A stretch of 6,155 bases of DNA, taken from contig JAKQEZ010000230.1 in NCBI GenBank assembly GCA_029558435.1, forward strand, positions 1 through 6,155, given 5' to 3'. This DNA is from Bacteroidota bacterium. Its GTDB lineage: Bacteria > Bacteroidota > Bacteroidia > Flavobacteriales > Crocinitomicaceae. Within the stretch, counting starts at the first letter, position 1; each line of letters opens with the position of its first letter. The notes beneath the pieces were generated by a model. That model searched no databases. It was not told the origin of the DNA and saw only the letters and a list, made by a program, of their open reading frames with translations. Both the position numbers and the translations under genes were made by a program. This document shows, piece after piece, positions 1-6,020 of this stretch.

Positions 1-15
1 TTTTCAACAATTTTT

Positions 16-237
16 CTACTCAGCCGCTGCATAAACCACTGCTTCGTTCAAAAAAAACTTCTCTCCGTATAACCCACCATAAAATGGCACAGGTTTATTT
101 TTTATTTCCAAGTTTTTTTTGAGAGTTGTGCAACGGTTACCGCTGTTACCAGCTGGCGTTCTGTCTTTCGTGACGTGGAAGTCAAGTTTGATAAGGTTTT
201 CGCTGTCCTTTTTGTGTCGGGTTGAGCGTTGGAGGTT
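16..237 (-). other. start-less open frame next to the repeat, possible gene remnant
   Basis: The minus strand is open for 73 codons between a TAA at 238-240 and a TAG at 16-18, with no ATG or Met codon. The last third reads like protein (KPVPFYGGLYGEKFF, then LNEAVVYAAAE), while the first part reads through repeat DNA (128-159 region) and looks low in information. It could be the 3' tail of a decayed gene, or a frame carried by the dispersed repeat that fills this flank. I do not recognise a family and assign no function. An 8-T run on the + strand (113-120) lies inside it and would be a natural frameshift spot. Confidence 0.22.
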
Positions 238-339
238 TTAAAAATTTTAGAAGGGAAGGAAATTTAAAATAGTTTTTTGTCGAGTAAGGTGGAAGCTCTT
301 TTGCAAACTTTGGTCTGCGTGTCGGCTTGCAAATGTGCT
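125..339. repeat. left copy of a flanking inverted repeat
   Basis: Four blocks here reappear as reverse complements, in mirror order, on the far side of the gene block: 125-134 (gttgtgcaac) with 6033-6042; 145-159 with 5893-5907 (13/15); 234-248 (ggttttaaaaatttt, 15/15) with 5768-5782; and 262-272 (atttaaaatag, 11/11) with 5747-5757. Gaps between blocks differ, and this copy is shorter by over 100 bases between the first two blocks, so it is a diverged or partly deleted copy. A stem-loop (294-339) sits at its gene-facing end. The copy also holds a direct repeat gttacc at 136-141 and 145-150 and an 8-bp palindrome ccagctgg at 149-156. It resembles dispersed intergenic repeats seen in Bacteroidota; that family resemblance is recollection, not shown here. 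Confidence 0.65.
294..339. repeat. stem-loop just downstream of the porin gene
   Basis: The arm agctcttttgcaa (294-306) pairs with ttgcaaatgtgct (327-339) at 11 of 13 positions, around a 20-base loop containing gtcggcttg (321-329). The right-hand stem-loop at 5671-5732 has the same two mismatches and the same loop nonamer. It lies 17 bases past the porin stop codon, so it would form in the mRNA 3' end and might end or protect the transcript. The sequence after it in the transcription direction is not a T-run, so it is not a standard intrinsic terminator. Confidence 0.55.
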
Positions 340-355
340 TACACCTGTGTGATGG

Positions 356-1471
356 CTATTTCTTTATTATTTCCGAAAATTTTATTGCTATTGATGTCCC
401 AATGATAAAGTTATTGTTTGTCGGTGTTGTTTTGGTTTCAAATACTTTGTCCTTACAGTTTAACCAACGGCCTTCCAGTCGGCAAATGATGTTTTGGGTT
501 CGTGAGTAGTCCAGATTTAGTGAAAGTCCTGTTGTGCGGAAACCGTTTATTGTTCCTGTCGGAATGATAATTCCAGTTTCATCTTGGTAATACTCTGCTC
601 TAATTGCTGTTTTCCAGTTTTTGTTAATGGCAAATTGTCCAATGATTACAGGGCTAAACCAAAAGTCATAAACTGGACTGTTTTTTGTTCTCTGTTGTGT
701 TCCTACGTCAAAACCTGCTATTAATCCAAACTTTTTTAATAGTTGAAGTTGACCGTAAAAATTGTTGAAATATCGCATTCGTCTTGTTGTGTCGGGGTCG
801 TCTGTGCCAACAAATGTGCTCCAGTTAAAAGTGATTTTTTCAGTCGGCATTACTTTGAGTTGTGTTCCAAATGATGGCAATGAATTTCCCTTCATTTTTT
901 GAATGTGTTGCCATCCGTTACAAACAAGGGCAATAAGTTCAATTTTTTTGTTTGGTGTATAAGTGAGTTTAGCCCCCGAAAGATAATATGGTGAGTTTTC
1001 AGCTAAAATTGAACGTGTTAGCGTCCAGTTATCAAGTGAAATGGCACTTTCAAAACCAATATGAGAAGCAAAAATTCCTGCATCTAACCATAGATTATTT
1101 TTTTTGTTCAGTAATATTCCTGCGTTGGCTTCAAAGATATTTTTTAAAAGCCCCGGCTCATAAGCGTAGTTGTCATTAGCATAAGTTCCAGTTTGCAATG
1201 CAATGTTTGCTCTGTATTTCTGATGTTGTGCTGAAATTTTAATAAAACCGAGATTGAGGTTAAACTCGTTATGTCGGTTATAGTTGTAAAGAAATGTTTG
1301 TCGGTAATCTGTTTTGGGTTGGTTAAAATCATAAACATAAAAGACATCAATAAAACCACTTAACTCAATTTTTGGTGATAAAGTTTTAGTTGTGTCCGAT
1401 TGAGCTTTTGTTTCATATATTGAAAAAAACATGAAGATATAAAGAAAGATTATGGCAATTGCTGTTCTCAT
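356..1471 (-). CDS. OmpL-like (BBP2-type) outer-membrane beta-barrel porin
   Basis: This 371-residue protein is predicted to form an outer-membrane beta-barrel through which small solutes or ions diffuse. Residues 1-23 are a signal peptide (basic Met-Arg start, hydrophobic core, TKA before Gln24). The mature part begins with the family's opening strand (SGFIDVFYVYDFN, 38-50) and continues with alternating amphipathic strands. Family-like stretches are NRHNEFNLN (65-73), WLDAGIFASHIGFESA (128-143), LTRSILAENSPYY (151-163) and NGWQHI (185-190). These match Bacteroidota putative beta-barrel porin-2 proteins, which to my knowledge also occur in kdp loci of this phylum. The ATG lies one base past the stop of the 97-residue gene, without a Shine-Dalgarno sequence, so translation is probably coupled. 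As last gene of the Kup transcript it may supply potassium passage across the outer membrane; that role is inference. The chain ends SEIIKK rather than at the aromatic residue of the last strand. Confidence 0.85.
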   Translation of the reverse strand: MRTAIAIIFLYIFMFFSIYETKAQSDTTKTLSPKIELSGFIDVFYVYDFNQPKTDYRQTFLYNYNRHNEFNLNLGFIKISAQHQKYRANIALQTGTYANDNYAYEPGLLKNIFEANAGILLNKKNNLWLDAGIFASHIGFESAISLDNWTLTRSILAENSPYYLSGAKLTYTPNKKIELIALVCNGWQHIQKMKGNSLPSFGTQLKVMPTEKITFNWSTFVGTDDPDTTRRMRYFNNFYGQLQLLKKFGLIAGFDVGTQQRTKNSPVYDFWFSPVIIGQFAINKNWKTAIRAEYYQDETGIIIPTGTINGFRTTGLSLNLDYSRTQNIICRLEGRWLNCKDKVFETKTTPTNNNFIIGTSIAIKFSEIIKK

Positions 1472-1472
1472 A

Positions 1473-1766
1473 CTATTCGAATTGCATTTGTGAATTGTCG
1501 TCTAAAAATTTAATGCTTTTGATGTCTTTCTGATTGATTAGTTCTCCTATGCGAAAACCGAAAGCATCAATACCTAACGTCATTTTATATTTTTCTTCCA
1601 CAATGTGCCATCTTCTGATATAAGGTTCGTTGGAATCTTGGTCGCCAAGAAAAAATGAAATGAATACTCCGTTTATTTTCTTTCCGTTTTTTAAAGTCAC
1701 CTCAATTAATCTGTTACTACGGCTGAAGTATTTTTCATTAAGCATCTTTGAAAAATCAGTTTCCAT
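1473..1766 (-). CDS. 97-residue protein of unknown function, Sm/SH3-like fold suggested
   Basis: I do not recognise a named family. The protein is short, soluble-looking and lacks a signal peptide or membrane segment. Residues 20-40 (LIEVTLKNGKKINGVFISFFL) give the strand, Asn-Gly-Lys turn, strand, small-residue pattern of Sm/LSm and related small beta-barrels. Residues 53-56 (WHIV) and 81-88 (DIKSIKFL) could be later strands, the last resembling the closing strand of such barrels. The gene starts 3 bases after the kup stop and ends one base before the porin start, so it is translated from the same message and likely serves potassium uptake or its control. Possible roles are a cytoplasmic Kup partner or an RNA-binding regulator; neither is shown. 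The coding frame is secure because both neighbours are tightly packed against it. Confidence 0.75.
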   Translation of the reverse strand: METDFSKMLNEKYFSRSNRLIEVTLKNGKKINGVFISFFLGDQDSNEPYIRRWHIVEEKYKMTLGIDAFGFRIGELINQKDIKSIKFLDDNSQMQFE

Positions 1767-1769
1767 TTC

Positions 1770-3740
1770 CTAAGCTTTGGCTTCTTCATTTCCTTCACGC
1801 TTTAATTCAATCTTGCTTGCTGCCTGATACACTAATGGCACCTGCTCAACTATGACATCATTTTTTTCAAGACCAAAAGCTCTTTCATCGCTAAGACCCA
1901 TGCGTTTGAGAAGGAAATAAGAATTAAGTAGCACTCCTTCTTTTAATGCAAATTCATTTTCAACAGAAAGAAATTTTTCAAGCACCACAAATTTAAAATC
2001 GGGTTCGCTGTTGTATTTGGTTGAGCCGTCAGGTCTTGTATGAAGATTGAGTTCTTTATTAGCGACCAACTCTTGCATAATTTTTTTGAAATACAACTCT
2101 GTTCTTGGTTGAATGCGAAATCCAACATTCACATTTATTTTAATTACTTTATCATCTACCAATTCCGAAACATCGTAATTGAGTGTGTAGGGTTCTTCTG
2201 TTCTGTGGATATGTACAAACCAATACACATCAGCCCGCTTAGGTTTACGAGCAAAAATTGACTTAATAATTTTTTCTTCTACTTCATGTCGGTTGTTTGC
2301 CTTTGTGAGATAAATAAGATGCGTTGAAAATTTAGGTATGGTTTCGTCCTGACTGAGTTCTTTTATTTCAGAAACATATTTTCCTAGGTCAACGAATTTG
2401 GTAAATCGGTTGTTGATTTTTCTTGCATAAAACCAAACATACATCACAAGAAAAATAAACAATTCAAAAAACAAAAACATCCACCGTTCTTTAATCTTAG
2501 CAACGTTGGCAATGAAAAATGATGTTTCAATTGTTCCGAAGAAAAGCACTAATGCAATTACTAACCAACCATTCAAGCGTAGTTTGTAATAAAGATAATG
2601 AGCCAACAATATAGTTGTCATTAACATGGTAATGGTAATACTAAAGCCGTAAGCCGCTTCCATGTGAGTTGAACTTTGGAAATACAAAATCATGAGTATG
2701 CAACCAACCCAAAGTATGTTGTTGACACTTGGAATGTATATCTGACCTTTTAATTCTGTTGGCTGTCTTACTGCTACTCTTGGCCAAAAGTTTAAGTTCA
2801 TTGCTTCGCTAATAAGCGTGTAGCTTCCGCTAATCATCGCTTGTGATGCGATAATTGCAGCTAAAGTTGCAATTGCAATTCCAAACGGTAAAAACCAATT
2901 CGGCATAATTTCATAGAACGGATTTTGTCCGTTCAATAAATTCCCTTCGCCTAAGTTCATTATCCATGCGGCTTGTCCCATGTAGTTAAGTAAAAGGCAA
3001 ACTTTTACTGCCGCCCATGTAATACGGATATTTTTTCTACCGCAATGCCCAAGGTCTGAATACAATGCTTCTGCTCCTGTTGTAGCTAAAAAAACTGCAC
3101 CCAACAACCAAAATCCATGAGGATATTCTGTTAGAAATCGAATGGCATAAACAGGGTTAAGGGCTTTAAAAATAGCAGGGTGATAGAAAATTTGTATCAG
3201 ACCTAAAGTTGAAAGCATAGTGAACCATACCAACATGGCTGGTCCGAAAGTGCTGCCAACTTTATGTGTCCCAAATCGTTGAAAGAAAAATAGTGCAGAA
3301 AGAATTAAAACAACAATAGGAACAGTTGGGATATCTTCAAGTCCTTTGAAATTAGTAATACCCTCAACGGCTGATGCAACTGAAATGGGAGGGGTTAAAA
3401 TTCCATCAGCTAAAAGCGTTGTGGCTCCAATTATGGTGGGAATGGCTAACCAATTTCTGTATCTGCGAACAAGTGCATAAAGTGAGAAAATGCCTCCTTC
3501 ACCGTGATTGTCGGCTTTGAGTGTAAGCCAAATATATTTGATGGTGGTTTGGAAAGTGAGTGTCCAAAACACACAGGAAATGCCGCCATAAACAAGAATT
3601 TCAGTAATTGGTCTTTCACCAATAATTGCTTTTAATACATAAAGTGGACTTGTTCCTATGTCGCCATAAATAATTCCAAGTGCTACTAATAATGTGGCGG
3701 CAGTTACTTTACCGTTGATGCCATTTTTTACCTTTTCCAT
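1770..3740 (-). CDS. kup: Kup/HAK/KT-family low-affinity potassium transporter
   Basis: Kup proteins are inner-membrane secondary transporters that bring in K+ with protons. At 656 residues this one has the usual bacterial length. The N-terminal 440 residues hold about 12 hydrophobic segments. Family signatures are YGDIGTSPLY (25-34, with the ion-path Asp26), KADNHGEGGIF (75-85), ADGILTPPIS (111-120), TGAEALYSDLGHCG (221-234) and the segment around SQAMISGSYTL (299-309). From about residue 441 a cytoplasmic domain of some 215 residues follows, as expected. The ATG at 3740 puts the first signature at its normal distance from the N-terminus. Upstream is a 102-bp gap with a predicted KdpE-type operator and a small inverted repeat touching the start codon; downstream the 97-residue gene and the porin follow with almost no spacing. 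The odd point is context: a KdpD/KdpE pair normally controls the KdpFABC pump, yet here it precedes kup. No truncation or frameshift is seen. Confidence 0.95.
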   Translation of the reverse strand: MEKVKNGINGKVTAATLLVALGIIYGDIGTSPLYVLKAIIGERPITEILVYGGISCVFWTLTFQTTIKYIWLTLKADNHGEGGIFSLYALVRRYRNWLAIPTIIGATTLLADGILTPPISVASAVEGITNFKGLEDIPTVPIVVLILSALFFFQRFGTHKVGSTFGPAMLVWFTMLSTLGLIQIFYHPAIFKALNPVYAIRFLTEYPHGFWLLGAVFLATTGAEALYSDLGHCGRKNIRITWAAVKVCLLLNYMGQAAWIMNLGEGNLLNGQNPFYEIMPNWFLPFGIAIATLAAIIASQAMISGSYTLISEAMNLNFWPRVAVRQPTELKGQIYIPSVNNILWVGCILMILYFQSSTHMEAAYGFSITITMLMTTILLAHYLYYKLRLNGWLVIALVLFFGTIETSFFIANVAKIKERWMFLFFELFIFLVMYVWFYARKINNRFTKFVDLGKYVSEIKELSQDETIPKFSTHLIYLTKANNRHEVEEKIIKSIFARKPKRADVYWFVHIHRTEEPYTLNYDVSELVDDKVIKINVNVGFRIQPRTELYFKKIMQELVANKELNLHTRPDGSTKYNSEPDFKFVVLEKFLSVENEFALKEGVLLNSYFLLKRMGLSDERAFGLEKNDVIVEQVPLVYQAASKIELKREGNEEAKA

Positions 3741-3759
3741 TCATCATAAATTGATGATG
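3741..3759. promoter_or_regulatory. small inverted repeat abutting the kup start codon
   Basis: tcatca (3741-3746) and tgatga (3752-3757) form a perfect 6-bp inverted repeat with a 5-base spacer; an alternative register pairs 3742-3747 with 3754-3759. It touches the kup ATG, where a ribosome must bind, so in RNA it could influence initiation. The stem is AT-rich and weak, and a short palindrome of this size can arise by chance. Confidence 0.3.
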
Positions 3760-3767
3760 CAAAGGTG
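3760..3767 (-). promoter_or_regulatory. weak candidate -7 element for kup
   Basis: On the minus strand this reads CACCTTTG, five of the six fixed positions of the Bacteroidota -7 consensus TAnnTTTG. At the usual spacing upstream (about 3787-3790) there is only CATT, a poor -33 element, which would fit a promoter needing an activator. Transcription would then begin roughly 15 bases before the kup ATG, and the predicted operator at 3811-3830 would be centred about 65-70 bases upstream, an activator-like position. Confidence 0.25.
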
Positions 3768-3810
3768 GCTTGAATGTTATCGGTAAAATGTAAAAGTGTA
3801 TAAGCAAAGC

Positions 3811-3830
3811 ATAAAGATATTGTAAAGATG
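3811..3830. promoter_or_regulatory. predicted KdpE-type operator upstream of kup (copy 2)
   Basis: The + strand reads ATAAAGATATTGTAAAGATG, with half-sites TAAAGAT at 3812-3818 and 3823-3829, exactly 11 bp apart. It matches the element at 5627-5646 in 18 of 20 bases. OmpR/PhoB-family regulators bind direct repeats of this period as head-to-tail dimers. On the coding strand the two TTTA cores 11 bp apart resemble the E. coli KdpE site upstream of kdpFABC as I recall it. It lies 70 bases upstream of the kup ATG and 12 bases past the regulator gene's stop codon, so it would serve kup and the two genes behind it. Confidence 0.62.
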
Positions 3831-3842
3831 CTGACTGAAAAA

Positions 3843-4520
3843 TCAGTTGAACCGATAGCCAACCCCGCTTTCGGTGACGATATGTTTAGGTTGGTTAGGA
3901 TTGTCTTCAATTTTTTTTCGAAGCGTTCCTATAAACACTCTGAGGTATTGTGTTTCTGTTTGATAACCTACTCCCCAAATTTCTCTAAGTAGGTATTGAT
4001 GTGTCAAAACTCTGCCTTCATTTTTTGCGAATAGAGAAAGTAAATTATATTCTGTCGCAGTGAGTTTTAAATGTTCGTTGTTTCGTTTGGCAGTCCTTGC
4101 AATTAAATCAATTTGCAAATTACCACAAGTGAGTAAACTGTTTTTTTCGTTTGTATTGTTTCTGCGAATGCAGGAACGAATACGAGCCAAGAGTTCACCT
4201 GTGCGAAATGGTTTTGTGAGATAGTCCGTTGCTCCGTTGTCAAGTGCAATTACAATATCTGTTTCGCTACTTTGCACAGAAAGAATAATGATTGCTTTAT
4301 TGAACCATGTTCTCAATTCTTTCAAAACTTCGTGTCCGCTTTTATCAGGCAAACCGATGTCCAGCAAAATCAATTCGGGCGGATGGTTGGCTGCCATAAT
4401 TACCCCTTCTTTTGCTGTTGCAGCTTGTAACACTTTGTATCCATTGCTTTCCAAATTTATTTCAAGCAACTTTCGTATTTGTGGTTCATCGTCAATGATT
4501 AAAATTTCAGCTTTAGACAT
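3843..4520 (-). CDS. kdpE: KdpE-like OmpR/PhoB-family response regulator
   Basis: This 225-residue DNA-binding response regulator is the expected partner of the kinase encoded upstream. The receiver domain (about 1-120) has the acidic pair Asp10-Asp11, phosphoacceptor Asp54 (LILLDIGLPD), switch residue Ser81 and Lys103-Pro104. The winged-helix domain (about 130-225) includes LTATEYNLLSLFAKNEGRVL, a recognition-helix region around TQYLRVFIGTLRKKIE, and the terminal wing GVGYRFN. Spacing and residues resemble KdpE more than PhoB or OmpR; the name is by similarity. The ATG overlaps the end of the kinase gene as ATGTCTAA, giving translational coupling and roughly matched levels. Two matching 11-bp-period direct repeats, upstream of this operon and of kup, are plausible binding sites. 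No key residue is missing. Usual targets (kdpFABC) are not present in the window. Confidence 0.92.
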   Translation of the reverse strand: MSKAEILIIDDEPQIRKLLEINLESNGYKVLQAATAKEGVIMAANHPPELILLDIGLPDKSGHEVLKELRTWFNKAIIILSVQSSETDIVIALDNGATDYLTKPFRTGELLARIRSCIRRNNTNEKNSLLTCGNLQIDLIARTAKRNNEHLKLTATEYNLLSLFAKNEGRVLTHQYLLREIWGVGYQTETQYLRVFIGTLRKKIEDNPNQPKHIVTESGVGYRFN

Positions 4521-5610
4521 TTTTCAAGTTGTTTATGAATGAAGTTTCAGCAGGAATTGTAATCGTAAAATTTGCACCACCTTCTTTGTTGTTTTCCAAT
4601 TTTATTTTTCCATTGTGTGCTTCTATAAAACCTCTTGCAATGCTTAAACCTAATCCACTTCCACCTGTTTTGCTTTTTGGTAAACGGTAAAACTTATCAA
4701 AGACATTTTGCATTTCAGTTTCGGGAAAACCGTTCCCGCTGTCTGAAATAGAAACAACACAATTATCGGATTGGTGCGAAGCACAAATCACTATTTTTGA
4801 GTTGTCAGGTGTGTATTGAATTGCATTGTAAATGATATTGTGAAAAACCTGTTCTATCACCCCCCTGTCTAACTTGAACAAGGGCAAATTTTCATTCGCA
4901 TTGAAAACAATTTTGTGCTTTCCGTTGGTTGGCGATAGCTTTTGCATCACCGAAAAAATAAGTTCGTTCAAATCGCACCAGTCCAAATTGAGTTTTAACA
5001 TTCCGCTTTCAAGTCGGCTCATATTGAGCAGGTTTTCTACTTGTCTGTTTAGGCGAATGCTTGCAATGTCAATTTGTGAAAGTAGTTCAGTTTGGTTTGT
5101 TGGTGAAAGTTTGTCCTTGCTTTCTTTAAGCGTGTCCACCGCTCCGATAATGGTTGAAACAGGTGTCCGCAGTTCGTGAGAAAGTGAATTTAGTAATGTA
5201 TTGTAGAGTTTAATTGTTTTCAACTTTTCTTCTTCATCTCTTTCTTTTCTCTCTACTTCCCTGATTTTATATGTCAATACAGCATTGATTGAAGCGATTA
5301 CAAAATACATTAAAAACATTAGACCATCTTCGGGAGTGCCAATGTGAAAAGTCAGAATTGGGGGAATAAAAAAGAAATTCCAAATTATAGCACTCAAAAA
5401 TGCCGAAAGTAATACTGGGAAAATATCAAATAAAATAGCGTTGACCGATACCACCAATAAAAGTATCAGTGCAACCGCTCTGTAACCAATAAAATCAACT
5501 GAGAAAAAGCATAAAACAGCAAACAACACAATAAGCAGTGTGCTTATTAGATATTGATTTTTCTTGCTGTATTTTCTTGTTCTGAGAAAGTCCAATTTTT
5601 TTTGTTTCAA
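4513..5610 (-). CDS. kdpD: KdpD-like sensor histidine kinase lacking the KdpD N-terminal half
   Basis: This 365-residue membrane kinase presumably phosphorylates the adjacent KdpE-like regulator. Four membrane segments (about 20-36, 42-60, 64-83, 96-114) with the pattern WNFFFIPPILTFHIGTPED (77-95) form a DUF4118-type KdpD membrane domain. A short linker (115-138) leads to the dimerisation helix with SLSHELRTP (phospho-His145), an N-box with Asn258 and Asn262, DSGNGF (290-295) and GGSGLGLSIA (317-326). Full KdpD is near 900 residues and begins with a KdpD nucleotide-binding domain and a universal-stress-like domain; both are absent, as in split KdpD systems of Bacteroidota. The start is TTG at 5608-5610: the frame is open upstream to a stop near 5755 without any ATG, and the first internal Met falls at residue 98, inside the last membrane segment. 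An unusual start further up cannot be excluded. The stop overlaps the regulator's ATG by 8 bases. Confidence 0.92.
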   Translation of the reverse strand: MKQKKLDFLRTRKYSKKNQYLISTLLIVLFAVLCFFSVDFIGYRAVALILLLVVSVNAILFDIFPVLLSAFLSAIIWNFFFIPPILTFHIGTPEDGLMFLMYFVIASINAVLTYKIREVERKERDEEEKLKTIKLYNTLLNSLSHELRTPVSTIIGAVDTLKESKDKLSPTNQTELLSQIDIASIRLNRQVENLLNMSRLESGMLKLNLDWCDLNELIFSVMQKLSPTNGKHKIVFNANENLPLFKLDRGVIEQVFHNIIYNAIQYTPDNSKIVICASHQSDNCVVSISDSGNGFPETEMQNVFDKFYRLPKSKTGGSGLGLSIARGFIEAHNGKIKLENNKEGGANFTITIPAETSFINNLKNV

Positions 5611-5621
5611 AGTTAGTAATT

Positions 5622-5629
5622 GAAATATA
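5622..5629 (-). promoter_or_regulatory. weak candidate -7 element for the kinase-regulator operon
   Basis: The minus strand reads TATATTTC, five of six fixed positions of TAnnTTTG, with no clear -33 partner. It shares bases 5627-5629 with the predicted operator. If used, transcription would begin only a few bases before the TTG start codon, an almost leaderless message. Confidence 0.22.
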
Positions 5630-5646
5630 AAGATTTCGTAAAGATG
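5627..5646. promoter_or_regulatory. predicted KdpE-type operator upstream of the sensor kinase (copy 1)
   Basis: The + strand reads ATAAAGATTTCGTAAAGATG, with half-sites TAAAGAT at 5628-5634 and 5639-5645, exactly 11 bp apart. It is 18/20 identical to 3811-3830, the two differences being in the spacer between half-sites. It ends 16 bases before the TTG start codon and overlaps the only candidate -7 element. That position would suit autorepression, or activation of a promoter whose start lies elsewhere. Confidence 0.6.
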
Positions 5647-5670
5647 TAAGTCCTTTTGAGCGTTGGCAAG

Positions 5671-5732
5671 ATTGGCTCTTTTGGTTTTGCGAAGGGTCGG
5701 CTTGTGTTTAGGGCAAAACCAAATGTGCCAAT
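5671..5732. repeat. stem-loop upstream of the sensor kinase gene
   Basis: attggctcttttggttttgc (5671-5690) pairs with 5713-5732 (gcaaaaccaaatgtgccaat) at 18 of 20 positions, around a 22-base loop with gtcggcttg at 5696-5704. Its two stem mismatches and loop nonamer match the shorter stem-loop at 294-339 on the other side of the gene block, so the two share ancestry. It lies 60 bases upstream of the kinase TTG and 24 bases beyond the predicted operator. It may be a repeat end, a terminator for something to the right, or a structural landmark. Confidence 0.65.
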
Positions 5733-5917
5733 GTGGGTGGAAAAAGCTATTTTAAATGTGCGGTGGCAAAATTTTTAAAACCATTTGGGGTAGGTTTGCG
5801 TGTCGCCAAAAAGTTGGGTTAGAGTATGTCAAGGAACAGTGAAATTGTCTGCCGTGTTATGGTCGTTTGTTGGCGGTCGTGATGGTCGTCCTACGCTTGC
5901 TGGTAACGGTTTCGGGC

Positions 5918-6020
5918 TTTGCGTTCGGGCGGGTTTGCGGAGCACAAAGTTTCAATTTATTAGTAAGGTTCATTAGAAGTACAAAGCTTCAAGTCTGCAC
6001 GTCAGCCCGCCTGACGCAAA
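5918..6020. repeat. internal inverted and direct repeats in the outer part of the right flank
   Basis: tttgcgttcgggcggg (5918-5933) is opposed by cccgcctgacgcaaa (6006-6020), an imperfect inverted repeat of about 15 bp. Between the arms, agcacaaagtttcaa (5941-5955) recurs as agtacaaagcttcaa (5978-5992), 13/15 in direct orientation. A further small hairpin, tgtgc-ttgtt-gcaca, follows at 6026-6040. This G+C-rich unit is absent from the left flank and looks like the core of a dispersed intergenic repeat. Forward-strand open frames through it have no protein character. Confidence 0.5.

Noticed and set aside
294..339. Intrinsic terminator for the kup-porin transcript
   Set aside because: The stem is AT-rich with a 20-base loop and no T-run follows it in the transcription direction; the same structure occurs upstream of the kinase, which fits a repeat better.
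327..509. Forward-strand open frame across the porin 3' end
   Set aside because: It lies opposite the well-supported porin and its stop region and shows no recognisable protein pattern.
1432..1450. Third copy of the TAAAGAT direct repeat inside the porin signal-peptide region
   Set aside because: Only partly similar AAAGA-type words occur, without two intact half-sites at an 11-bp period.
4237..4542. Forward-strand frame of about 100 codons opposite the regulator gene
   Set aside because: It is a shadow of the receiver-domain codons; the minus-strand gene carries all the family motifs.
4874..5179. Forward-strand frame of about 100 codons opposite the kinase gene
   Set aside because: It mirrors the histidine-kinase core, which is conserved and complete on the minus strand.
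5861..5889. Tandem ggtcgt hexamers as an array or regulatory site
   Set aside because: There are only three copies with unequal spacing (14 and 9 bases), too little to support a function.
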